Assembly: GCF_002532075.1 (NCBI RefSeq) | Contig: NZ_LYXE01000151.1 | Coordinates: 1-33,301, forward strand | Origin: Candidatus Chloroploca asiatica | GTDB lineage: Bacteria; Chloroflexota; Chloroflexia; Chloroflexales; Chloroflexaceae | Direction: 5' to 3' | DNA: 33,301 bases | Part shown: positions 1 to 19,636 of the stretch, piece by piece | How the letters are laid out: each line of letters starts with the position of its first letter | Position numbering within the stretch: the stretch's first letter is position 1 | The notes under the pieces: generated by a model | The model's input: the letters and a program-made list of their open reading frames with translations, nothing else | What the model was told of the DNA's origin: nothing | Databases searched by the model: none | Made by a program: the position numbers and the translations under genes

Positions 1-12922
<12,922 letters not shown>

Positions 12923-13010
12923 TTATTCAATCCGGTGAAGCGAAGGGGAGCATCCACCTCCCAAACCAGGGATGCCCACAACTCCGCCCCTTAACCAAGA
13001 TCAAACCCAG

Positions 13011-13071
13011 TTGGCGTCGCAGCACGTTATTGAAAATGTGGAGCAGTGATGTTTACGTGTACCGACGCCAA
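13011..13071 (-). promoter_or_regulatory. Long hairpin in the leader of the giant gene
   Basis: A nine-base inverted repeat (13011-13019 with 13063-13071) encloses a second five-base helix (13023-13027 with 13055-13059). A further stem of about nine pairs with one bulge lies nearer the start codon (about 12945-12976, GCATCC with GGATGC). Together they would fold in the 5' untranslated RNA of the minus-strand giant gene. I do not recognise a riboswitch class; a protein operator or an mRNA-stability element is equally possible. Confidence 0.35.
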
Positions 13072-13227
13072 TACTTCATCAGGCGCGGAGTTTTCTTGTT
13101 CAACACGGACATAAAAATGTCGTTAAAATTCATACACTCACAAAAAATCCAGTTACACTAGTGTACCCTACGTGTGTTACCATTCTATAACCAGCGATCA
13201 CTTATTGGGTTATCCCCAGGGCTTTTT

Positions 13228-13269
13228 GGGGAATTTTCCCCTTGACCACAATCTGCTATACGCTAGTAT
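13228..13269 (+). promoter_or_regulatory. Candidate sigma70-type promoter with adjoining dyad
   Basis: TTGACC at 13242-13247 and TAGTAT at 13264-13269 are 16 bases apart and could serve as -35 and -10 boxes reading toward the glycosyltransferase. Directly upstream, 13228-13241 is a dyad (GGGGAA, two bases, TTCCCC) suited to an operator. The transcript would have a leader of about 180 bases containing both hairpins at 13341-13420. This rests on consensus similarity only. Confidence 0.4.
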
Positions 13270-13340
13270 ACCACCGCACCAGGCGTGCGAACATTACAGA
13301 AGTATAAATTTGGTTCAAGGCCTGCGCTTTCTGGCGGGGG

Positions 13341-13367
13341 TTCGGGGGAGGCAAAGCCTCCCCCGAA
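13341..13367. repeat. Perfect 12-bp hairpin with 3-base loop
   Basis: Arms 13341-13352 and 13356-13367 are exact reverse complements around an AAA loop. A short A-run rather than a T-run follows on the plus strand, so it is not a classic terminator in that direction. It looks like a REP- or MITE-type palindrome. Confidence 0.8.
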
Positions 13368-13371
13368 AAAC

Positions 13372-13420
13372 TGCGGTTGTTCCGTGTTGGCGGCTTCGCC
13401 GCCAACACGGAACAACCGCA
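13372..13420. repeat. Perfect 23-bp hairpin with 3-base loop
   Basis: Arms 13372-13394 and 13398-13420 are exact reverse complements around a TTC loop. It lies four bases after the 12-bp hairpin and 32 bases before the glycosyltransferase start. No T-run follows. Such a perfect long stem suggests a recently inserted palindromic repeat or a folded mRNA leader. Confidence 0.85.
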
Positions 13421-13452
13421 ACGGGCTTTAGGGCCGCAGGCCAAAAAAACAT

Positions 13453-14121
13453 ATGAAAAAATACACCATCATCATCCCCACCCTCAACGAAGAAGCGATC
13501 ATTGCCGAGGCGGTGGAGGCTGCCGTCGGTCTTGGCCCCCAGGTTGAGGTTATCGTCGCCGATGGCGGCAGCCAGGATCGCACCGTTGCGTTCGCCGAAG
13601 CAGCCGGGGCAACCGTCGTCGCAGCCCCGCGAGGCCGTGGGCCGCAGTGCAACGCCGGTGCCGCTGCGGCGCATGGCGCGATCCTGATCTTTCTCCATGC
13701 CGATACGCGGCTGCCCGACGATGTCATCGGGTTGCTCGAGACCTGGTTTAGCGCACCGCGGGTGCAGATCGCCAAATTTCGGCTCAGTTTTGACATTGAT
13801 GACTTGGTACTCGATCTGGCCGCCAAGTGTATGTGGTACGATACGCGCCTGACGAGCTATGGCGACCAGGGCATCGTCATCCGTCGCACCTTCTTTGAGG
13901 CCCTGGGCGGCTTCCCCGCCTGGCCGCTCTTTGAAGACGTCCGGCTCTTTGAACGCGCCCGTGAGCGCACCTCCGTCGTCGTCCTACCGGCCAGGGTCGT
14001 CACCTCAGCGCGACGCTTCCAGGCCAACGGGGCCATCCCGCAACTCGTGCGTGACCTGGGGCTCTGGATCGAATATGTCGCGGGGGTCTCGCCGTTTGAG
14101 ATCGCCGCACGCTATAAATAG
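13453..14121 (+). CDS. Family 2 glycosyltransferase, arsenosugar/TIGR04283 type
   Basis: This 222-residue protein has a GT-A fold signature. An N-terminal strand and nucleotide loop IIPTLNEE lies at residues 7-14, VIVADGGSQDRT at 34-44, RGRGPQCNAGA at 60-70, and the DxD-like metal motif FLHADTRLP at 80-88. There is no signal peptide or membrane segment. The RGxGPQ-N-G pattern and short length match the group annotated as rSAM/selenodomain-associated transferase 2 (TIGR04283), whose members in arsenic loci are called arsenosugar-biosynthesis glycosyltransferases. The next gene, 12 bases downstream on the same strand, is an ArsR-ArsC fusion, which supports an arsenic-linked role. No radical SAM partner or arsenite methyltransferase is in the window, so the substrate is unproven. 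The ribosome site is weak; ATG 13453 is chosen because the first strand begins directly after it. Confidence 0.85.
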   Translation: MKKYTIIIPTLNEEAIIAEAVEAAVGLGPQVEVIVADGGSQDRTVAFAEAAGATVVAAPRGRGPQCNAGAAAAHGAILIFLHADTRLPDDVIGLLETWFSAPRVQIAKFRLSFDIDDLVLDLAAKCMWYDTRLTSYGDQGIVIRRTFFEALGGFPAWPLFEDVRLFERARERTSVVVLPARVVTSARRFQANGAIPQLVRDLGLWIEYVAGVSPFEIAARYK

Positions 14122-14133
14122 ACGGTTATTTTT

Positions 14134-14859
14134 ATGTCGTCTGCTCTCCCCGAACCGTTACGCCTACTCGCCGACGAGACGCGTTGGCGCCTCGTGGCCC
14201 TGTTGCGCCAGGGCGATTACCAGGTCGGCGAACTCGTGAGTCAGCTTGGCCTTTCGCAGAATCTCGTCTCGTACCATCTGGGGGTGCTCCGCCAGGGTGG
14301 ACTCGTGCTGGCCCATCGCAGCGACGCCGACGGGCGGGCCACCTACTATGGGCTCGATCTTGAGGCCCTCAAGGCGATCTATGCCGCGATCGGAACGCTG
14401 CTCGCTGTGCCTGGGCTCGGGATCGAGGCGCAGCTGCCCGCAGCGACCGTCTTCTTCTTTTGCACCGCCAACAGTGCCCGCTCGCAAATGGCGGAAGCGT
14501 GGATGCGCCATCTGAGTCGTGGGTGCATCACGGTACGCAGTGCCGGCACGCAGCCGACGCGGTTACACCCACTGACCGTTCAAGTCATGCACGAAGTCGG
14601 CCTCGACATTGGCTACCAGACGGCCAAGCACCTCGATAGCCTGGCCGACCTGCAACCCGACCTGATCGTCACCGTCTGCGACATTGCCCGCGAGCACTGC
14701 GTGCGCTGGGGCGAAGCAGTGCGCCAGATCCACTGGAGCGTCGCCGATCCGGTGCTGGTCACCGGCACGCCCGACGAACAGCGACACGCCTTTCGCACCG
14801 CCCGCGACGAACTCCGCTCGCGTGTCGAAGGGTTGCTCCACCTGCTACCAGGCGCATGA
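14134..14859 (+). CDS. ArsR-family regulator fused to thioredoxin-type arsenate reductase (ArsC/LMW-PTP)
   Basis: This is a 241-residue two-domain protein. Residues about 5-95 form an ArsR winged helix (LADETRWRLVALL, then VGELVSQLGLSQNLVSYHL, then the wing DADGRATYYGL). Residues 105-241 form a low-molecular-weight phosphatase/ArsC domain. The P-loop is C110-TANSA-R116-S, and a second cysteine pair is C182 and C189, seven residues apart as in the C82/C89 pair of thioredoxin-coupled ArsC. The DP catalytic motif is at D205-P206. The expected reaction is arsenate to arsenite with disulfide relay to thioredoxin. The HTH part contains no cysteine, so the classical ArsR arsenite site is absent and ligand sensing must differ. 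It follows the glycosyltransferase by 12 bases, probably as one operon. A pure protein-phosphatase role is less likely because the redox cysteine pair is kept. Confidence 0.88.
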   Translation: MSSALPEPLRLLADETRWRLVALLRQGDYQVGELVSQLGLSQNLVSYHLGVLRQGGLVLAHRSDADGRATYYGLDLEALKAIYAAIGTLLAVPGLGIEAQLPAATVFFFCTANSARSQMAEAWMRHLSRGCITVRSAGTQPTRLHPLTVQVMHEVGLDIGYQTAKHLDSLADLQPDLIVTVCDIAREHCVRWGEAVRQIHWSVADPVLVTGTPDEQRHAFRTARDELRSRVEGLLHLLPGA

Positions 14860-15423
14860 TCTCGTCCGTCACCGTGCGTTGGCCTTGGGACGCCCTCATC
14901 AAGACCGGTGAGGTCGCTCGGCGCGTTGGCATTGCCAAGAAGACCTCATCTAGCCGGCGAAGGTGGGCTTGACACGCGGTATAGGGCAATTGCATCATAC
15001 GAAACCGGATACAACAAGACGCGCTCTTTGGCCGCATGCATGTGCATGCACCCAGCGGCGCAAACGGCGCATCAACGCCGATCATCGGCGATCCTGGCAG
15101 CGAAGCGGGCACCCGCGAGGGGTGCCCCTACGGCCGGTTCGGTGTAGGGGCACCCCTGGCGGGTGCCCTGGCGGGGTGCCCCTACGGCCGGTTCGGTGTA
15201 GGGGCACCCCTGAGGGGTGCCCCTACGGCCGGTTCGGTGTAGGGGCACCCCTGGCGGGTGCCCTGGCGTGCACCCGCGAGGGGTGCCCCTACGGCCGGGT
15301 TCGGTGTACGGGCACCCCTGGCGGGCACCCGCGAGGGGTGCCCCTACGGCCGGGTTCGGTGTACGGGCACCCCTGGCGGGTGCCCTGGCGGGTGCCCTGG
15401 TCATGCTGCGCACAGCAACCCAA
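14860..15423. other. Convergent intergenic region with palindromic repeats
   Basis: The 564 bases lie between the ends of two convergent genes. Bases 14860-15105 hold nothing I can identify; ORFs there look like random reading of GC-rich DNA. The rest, 15110-15405, is the palindromic repeat array. The stems could terminate transcription from either side, but there is no T-run. Confidence 0.7.
15116..15400. repeat. Five tandem copies of a palindromic repeat of about 40-55 bp
   Basis: The units begin near 15116, 15173, 15212, 15278 and 15332. Each has a GGGGTGCCCCTA arm, a short GGCCGGTTC centre, a TAGGGGCACCCC (or TACGGGCACCCC) arm, and usually a GGCGGGTGCC tail. The first three copies share one version. 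The last two share two changes: an extra G in the centre and TAC for TAG in the arm. This implies stepwise duplication. Each unit would fold as a hairpin in RNA or single-stranded DNA. Confidence 0.85.
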
Positions 15424-16890
15424 TTACGACGCTGGCGCAAAGATACGGTAGTTGAGGCTCGCGAAGAGGCCATCCTCCTCTTCGAGTTGCCCCAGCAGGG
15501 CGAGATCGGCTTCCTGGAGGTGACGGTGCCGGGCGAGTTCGGCGAGTTGGCTGAAGCGCTGGAGATAGGTGCGCCAGCGGGCCGCCCAGCCCTCTTCGCC
15601 TGCGCCGGCACTCAAGAGCGCCGGCCAGTCGCTCGTCTGCGCAAGAAAGAGTTCGCGTGCCGCCTGGTTTAACAGGCGTTCGTGTTCAGCGACTGCATCG
15701 GGGAAGGCCAGCGCCAGTTCGACCATCGCCTCTTCAGCCCGATGGATCTCTTGCCAGTAGACCTCGGCGACCCCACCTTGCCACGCGCCGTGAACCCCCG
15801 CGGCCCAGGAACCCTCTTTGAGTAACCCCTGCACCCGTGGACGGTGGTTGCGCACATATGCGCCCGGCGTGGTCAGGCGCAGGCTTCCGTGCGTGGTGCT
15901 GAGCATCAACATCGCCTGGAGCCAGGTTGGGCCTTCGACCCAGCGGGTGCCGAGTTGCGCGGCATCGAGCAGGATGAGCCGCAAATCGTCGGCTCCGGCG
16001 CGGGCCTCTTCGGCCACAAGCAACTGGGTAAAATGAACCGCGTGGTTCTGGGCGCGCCGCAGGGCATGGTAAGGATCGTAGAGCGCCCCGCTGCGTGCGT
16101 GGTAGCCCGAAGGATCGTCAGGGTCACGGTAGAGCGGATCGCCCGGGTAGCCCAGGTCTTCGGACCAGATATGGCGGGCGAGATCTTCGTCAGGGAAGAG
16201 TGCCGCGACACGCCCTGGGATCACGTTGATTGGCGTGGGCGGTTGCTGCGCTACCAGGCTGCTGCGGTCGGCCACAACATACCGTAACCCGATCTCCGCC
16301 ATCATGCCTTCAAGCCCCGGACGCCAGCTGCATCCCGGTAGCCAGAGCCCGTCGAGCCGCCCGAGATGACGGGTCGTATGCAGCATGCCACACTCGATCT
16401 GCGCATGCACCGATTCTTCACGCCCCAGCAGCGGTAGGTAGGCATAACTTGCTGGACACGCCAGCGGTTCGATCACCCGCGCTACCGTCAGTTCACGTAG
16501 CCACGCAGGCAAGTGTCGGTTGAACCGCTCGGTAAACGCGCTGAGCCGCTGTTCGATCCACTCGACATAAAAACGCTCAAGGTAGGCGGCATGCGTGTCA
16601 CCCCGCGCCTCGGCCTCGGCCAGACTCGCCTCGCGTTGCGCAATTACCTTCTCCATCCAGAGCACAAAATGTTTCTGTACCAGCGGATCGGCAAGTTGCT
16701 CGAGCAAAAGCGGCGAACAGGCCAGGCCAACCTGGATCGGCAACCTGGTACTATGCAATTCCACCAGCATCTCGACAAAAGGCAAGAGGCTCTGCGCGAT
16801 CATGGCATGCAGGGCATCCTCACCCTCTGGCTGAGGCCCGGCATGGCGTACATAGGGCATATGAGCAATAAATAAAAAGGCAATCTGCAT
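15424..16890 (-). CDS. GH57-like (DUF1957) protein, probably catalytically inactive
   Basis: This 488-residue protein follows the GH57 glucan-branching-enzyme layout: AHMPYVRH at residues 9-16, ASYAYLPLLG at 147-156, LWLPGCSWRPG at 182-192, a ledLGYPGDPLYRD-like segment at 244-256, and LLDAAQLGTRWVEGP at 307-321. In active members the third motif reads WLPE-C/M, where Glu is the nucleophile; here it is Gly186. The first-motif HxH is reduced to IAH, the ATHG-type histidine of motif 2 is Tyr, and the FDxELFGHWW region keeps the Asp (D309) but loses the Glu and His. This points to a carbohydrate-binding pseudoenzyme rather than a branching enzyme. No signal peptide is seen. It starts five bases after the kinase stop, so the two are very likely co-transcribed. 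Confidence 0.82.
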   Translation of the reverse strand: MQIAFLFIAHMPYVRHAGPQPEGEDALHAMIAQSLLPFVEMLVELHSTRLPIQVGLACSPLLLEQLADPLVQKHFVLWMEKVIAQREASLAEAEARGDTHAAYLERFYVEWIEQRLSAFTERFNRHLPAWLRELTVARVIEPLACPASYAYLPLLGREESVHAQIECGMLHTTRHLGRLDGLWLPGCSWRPGLEGMMAEIGLRYVVADRSSLVAQQPPTPINVIPGRVAALFPDEDLARHIWSEDLGYPGDPLYRDPDDPSGYHARSGALYDPYHALRRAQNHAVHFTQLLVAEEARAGADDLRLILLDAAQLGTRWVEGPTWLQAMLMLSTTHGSLRLTTPGAYVRNHRPRVQGLLKEGSWAAGVHGAWQGGVAEVYWQEIHRAEEAMVELALAFPDAVAEHERLLNQAARELFLAQTSDWPALLSAGAGEEGWAARWRTYLQRFSQLAELARHRHLQEADLALLGQLEEEDGLFASLNYRIFAPAS

Positions 16891-16895
16891 GGCTT

Positions 16896-18839
16896 CTACG
16901 GATCTGGCAAAACCGTCACTTCAGGCACCACCTCGGTGGTTGGTGTCTTGGTAAGCAACGGATCTTCGGTTGGGGTCACCGTCAAGATAAATGTTGCCGT
17001 CGGCCCTCCGGTTGGCACAAGCCCCTCGGTAGGATTCGGCGCTTCCGTTGGGGGCGCTGATGGCGTCGGTGTATCTGTCGCTGGGTCAGACGCGGTCGGC
17101 GTGAGCGACGCGGTCGGCGTGGGTGACGCCGCAGTCGGCGTGGGCGACGCGGTCGGCGTGGGCGATGCGGTCGGTGTGGGCGACGCCGCAGTCGGCGTGG
17201 GCGATGCGGTCGGCGTTGGGCTCACCGAGGGTGTGGGCGACTCGGTTGGCGTGGGCGACTCGGTTGGCGTGGGTGACTCGGTTGGCGTCGGCGTGGCGGT
17301 GGGTGGCACCGTCGGCGTGGCGGTCGGCGGTGGAGTCACCGTTGGTTCGAGGGTTGGCGGCACCGGGGTCGGCGAACGCACCGGTGGCGGTGGCACCGGC
17401 GTTGCGGTTGGCACGGGAAGCGGGGTGGCCGACGGCGGCGGCGGGGCTTCGGTGGCGGTCGGAGTGATCACCGGGACGGCACTGCCTGCCAGGGGTGGCG
17501 CAGTTGCCGCTGGGGGCTCGGTCGGCGCGCTGGTGGCGGTGGCCGTTGGTGACGGAAAGAGGGGCGGGCGTCCATCCCCGGCAAAACCCCGAGCGGCAGC
17601 CATGATCACCAGGATCGTCCCGATCACAAGCAACGCCCCGATGAGGGTCATAGGAAGCACCCCCGAACGCGCACGTTCGGCTTCGGGCGCACGCATCCGC
17701 CCGGCGCGGGGTACGGCCCCGCTGCCTGGTGGGCGTGCCGAGGTGCGCGGAGGCACCCGGAGGCTCGGTGGCACCGCCTCGGCGCGGTCGGTTGGTTGAC
17801 CGGCACTGCTGGCGGGTTGCCGTGGCAAGGGTGGTGGTTCTGCCCGCGGCGGTGGCGCTACCGGTGGCGGCGCACTACTGGGTGTGGGAGGCCGCACATA
17901 GGCAGCGGGCGGCGGCAGAACGTCGAGTTGCGGCGGGTCTGGCGTACTCCCGATGGGATACGCGAGATCGGCTAGTTGCGCACGGGTGGCGAGTGGGATG
18001 CCGTAATAGACCAGCACCGACCGCAGGGCCTCAACCAGTTCACGCCCTGATGGATAACGCGCCTCGGGAGGTTTGGCGAGGGCGCGCGCCATGATCGCAT
18101 CAAACTCACCGGGCAGGTGCGCGGCAACGCTTGAGGGTGGCGGGGCCGGCAATTGGGCATGGGCGACAATCAACTGCGGAGGTGAACCCGAAAAGGGGAC
18201 CCGCCCCGTTAGCACCTCATAGGCCACCACCCCCAGCGCATAGAGATCGCTGCGACCATCGACCCGGCGGGCCTCAGCCTGTTCGGGCGACAGATACTCG
18301 GGGGTGCCCATAAAGATCCCCGTGCGTGTCAGGCGCTCGCCATCGGCCTCGCTCGTCTGCGCAATGCCAAAATCGGCCAGCAAGACCCGGCCTTCCCGGT
18401 CAACCAGGATATTGTGCGGCTTGATATCACGATGCACCGCACCCTGTGCATGCGCATAATCAAGCGCCAGGGCGACGGGTTCAAGCAGACTCACCGCATA
18501 ACCCGCGTCAAGCCGCGTACGCTCCTGGAGCACCGCAGCGAGACTCTGCCCATTGATATACTCCATCGCGATATAATGCAGGCCGTCCTCTTCGCCTACA
18601 TCATAGATGGTCACAATCGCAGGGTGGCGGAGACTCGCCGCCGTCGTCGCCTCACGCTCGAAGCGACGCACAAACTCGGTATCGAGGCTTAATTGGGCCG
18701 CCAGAACCTTCAGCGCAACCTGGCGCTGCAGCTGCGTGTCCAGGGCCAGATAGACCCGGGCCATGCCGCCGCGACCCAACTCGGCGCGGATCTCGTAGCG
18801 CCCTAGACGGCGCCCGATCAGACCGGTGACACTCTGCAC
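16896..18839 (-). CDS. Transmembrane Ser/Thr protein kinase (PknB type) with Pro/Thr-rich extracellular tail
   Basis: This 647-residue protein starts at GTG 18839. The kinase domain spans residues about 14-275: glycine loop LGRGGMARV (21-29), VALK with Lys44, catalytic HRDIKPHN (136-143), DFG at 156-158 and the activation segment MGTPEYLSPEQ (177-187). A Pro-rich juxtamembrane linker covers 300-395. One membrane segment (TLIGALLVIGTILVIMAAA) lies at about 398-416, and an extracellular tail of about 220 residues is built of PTPTxSPTP repeats. There are no PASTA or other sensor domains. The tail may be wall-spanning or O-glycosylated (inference). All catalytic residues are present. The gene is divergent from an FHA-winged-helix regulator and precedes the GH57-like gene by five bases. 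Confidence 0.93.
   Translation of the reverse strand: MQSVTGLIGRRLGRYEIRAELGRGGMARVYLALDTQLQRQVALKVLAAQLSLDTEFVRRFEREATTAASLRHPAIVTIYDVGEEDGLHYIAMEYINGQSLAAVLQERTRLDAGYAVSLLEPVALALDYAHAQGAVHRDIKPHNILVDREGRVLLADFGIAQTSEADGERLTRTGIFMGTPEYLSPEQAEARRVDGRSDLYALGVVAYEVLTGRVPFSGSPPQLIVAHAQLPAPPPSSVAAHLPGEFDAIMARALAKPPEARYPSGRELVEALRSVLVYYGIPLATRAQLADLAYPIGSTPDPPQLDVLPPPAAYVRPPTPSSAPPPVAPPPRAEPPPLPRQPASSAGQPTDRAEAVPPSLRVPPRTSARPPGSGAVPRAGRMRAPEAERARSGVLPMTLIGALLVIGTILVIMAAARGFAGDGRPPLFPSPTATATSAPTEPPAATAPPLAGSAVPVITPTATEAPPPPSATPLPVPTATPVPPPPVRSPTPVPPTLEPTVTPPPTATPTVPPTATPTPTESPTPTESPTPTESPTPSVSPTPTASPTPTAASPTPTASPTPTASPTPTAASPTPTASLTPTASDPATDTPTPSAPPTEAPNPTEGLVPTGGPTATFILTVTPTEDPLLTKTPTTEVVPEVTVLPDP
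17096..17295 (-). repeat. Low-complexity coding repeat (Ser-Pro-Thr-Pro-Thr)
   Basis: Short units of about 12-18 bases related to GTCGGCGTGGGC repeat on the plus strand and encode the TPTASPTP-type tail of the kinase. A three-unit GACTCGGTTGGCGTGG subset near 17238-17290 gives three identical PTPTES units. Slippage should make the tail length variable between strains. Confidence 0.85.
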
Positions 18840-18877
18840 AGGATGGTGCTCAACAGATAGTGTGGTATTTTTACCAG

Positions 18878-18895
18878 CCTGATGGTATAATCAGG
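18878..18895. promoter_or_regulatory. Dyad overlapping a TATAAT box in the divergent kinase/FHA promoter
   Basis: CCTGAT, six bases, ATCAGG form an 18-bp dyad. It contains TATAAT (18886-18891), a perfect -10 box for the plus-strand FHA gene; the minus strand reads TTATACC for the kinase. The whole divergent spacer is only 119 bp, so one regulator bound here could control both genes. A matching -35 box is weak. Confidence 0.5.
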
Positions 18896-18958
18896 CATAT
18901 TAGAGCGATTGTACCACATCGCACCTTTGGTTTCAAAGTTGTACAGAGGAACCCAGGC

Positions 18959-19612
18959 ATGGTCGCTGCGCCTGCGCCAAAATTGATCATCAAGCGCCAG
19001 GATGGTCACTATCGTGAACTCGATTGGGATCGCGAACAGTTGACGATCGGGCGTGATGGGGCCAATGATATTGTGATCGATCATCCTCTCGCCTCGCGAC
19101 GACACGCTCGTCTTGAGCAGACCGAGGATGCCTTTGTGCTCCGCGATCTTGAGAGTACCAATGGTACTTTTGTCAATCAAGAACGCATTGAAGGCCTTGT
19201 TCATCTACACAATCAGGATCAGATCTTTATTGCTGATACGATTATTATTTTTCACGACCCCGAAGCAACCGTCAAAGGGGTTGTCCCGCCCGAGTTGCTG
19301 CGTGCAGCGCGGGAAGAGGTGCGCGTTGATAGCCGCACCAAAGAGGTCTTTGTCAAGGGTCAGTTGGTGCAACCCCAGTTGACCGTGAAAGAGTTCCAGT
19401 TGCTCGAGTTGCTCTATCAACGTACGGGCCAGGTGATCAGCAAAGACGAAATCGCCCGCCAGGTCTGGGATTACGAAGTCTTTGACTACAATGCGATTGA
19501 TGCGCTGGTCTATCGGTTGCGCCAGCGGATCGAGCCCGATCCCGCGCATCCGCGCTATCTGGTGACCCAGCGTGGGTTTGGCTACAAACTTGTGACAACG
19601 CCCGAGGCATAA
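18959..19612 (+). CDS. FHA domain fused to OmpR-type winged-helix transcriptional regulator
   Basis: This 217-residue protein starts at ATG 18959, chosen for the AGAGGA ribosome site eight bases upstream (18945-18950). A longer in-frame ATG at 18860 lies before the -10 box and is unlikely. The FHA domain occupies residues about 8-100: core residues G31-R32, S46-R-R-H49 and STNGTFVN (66-73) make the phosphothreonine pocket. Residues 120-213 are a Trans_reg_C winged helix (LTVKEFQLLELL, GQVISKDEIARQVW, DALVYRLRQRI, RGFGYKLV). No receiver domain is present, so activity is probably set by phosphothreonine binding, as in EmbR-like regulators. It is divergent from a Ser/Thr kinase, its likely partner (inference). 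Confidence 0.9.
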   Translation: MVAAPAPKLIIKRQDGHYRELDWDREQLTIGRDGANDIVIDHPLASRRHARLEQTEDAFVLRDLESTNGTFVNQERIEGLVHLHNQDQIFIADTIIIFHDPEATVKGVVPPELLRAAREEVRVDSRTKEVFVKGQLVQPQLTVKEFQLLELLYQRTGQVISKDEIARQVWDYEVFDYNAIDALVYRLRQRIEPDPAHPRYLVTQRGFGYKLVTTPEA

Positions 19613-19636
19613 TTGCCCATCAGTACCATAGGTTCT

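Noticed and set aside
13341-13370. Rho-independent terminator at the 12-bp hairpin
   Set aside because: No T-run follows on the plus strand, and no gene ends upstream in either direction that would need it.
13315-13826. Minus-strand ORFs of 127 and 132 codons opposite the glycosyltransferase
   Set aside because: They are antisense shadows, and the first runs through the palindromes.
15116-15400. Possible CRISPR array
   Set aside because: The units are palindromic and adjoin each other with shared tails; there are no unique spacers of uniform length and no cas genes.
16936-17799. Plus-strand frame of Gly-Val-Gly repeats
   Set aside because: It is the antisense of the Pro/Thr-rich kinase tail and has no ribosome site.
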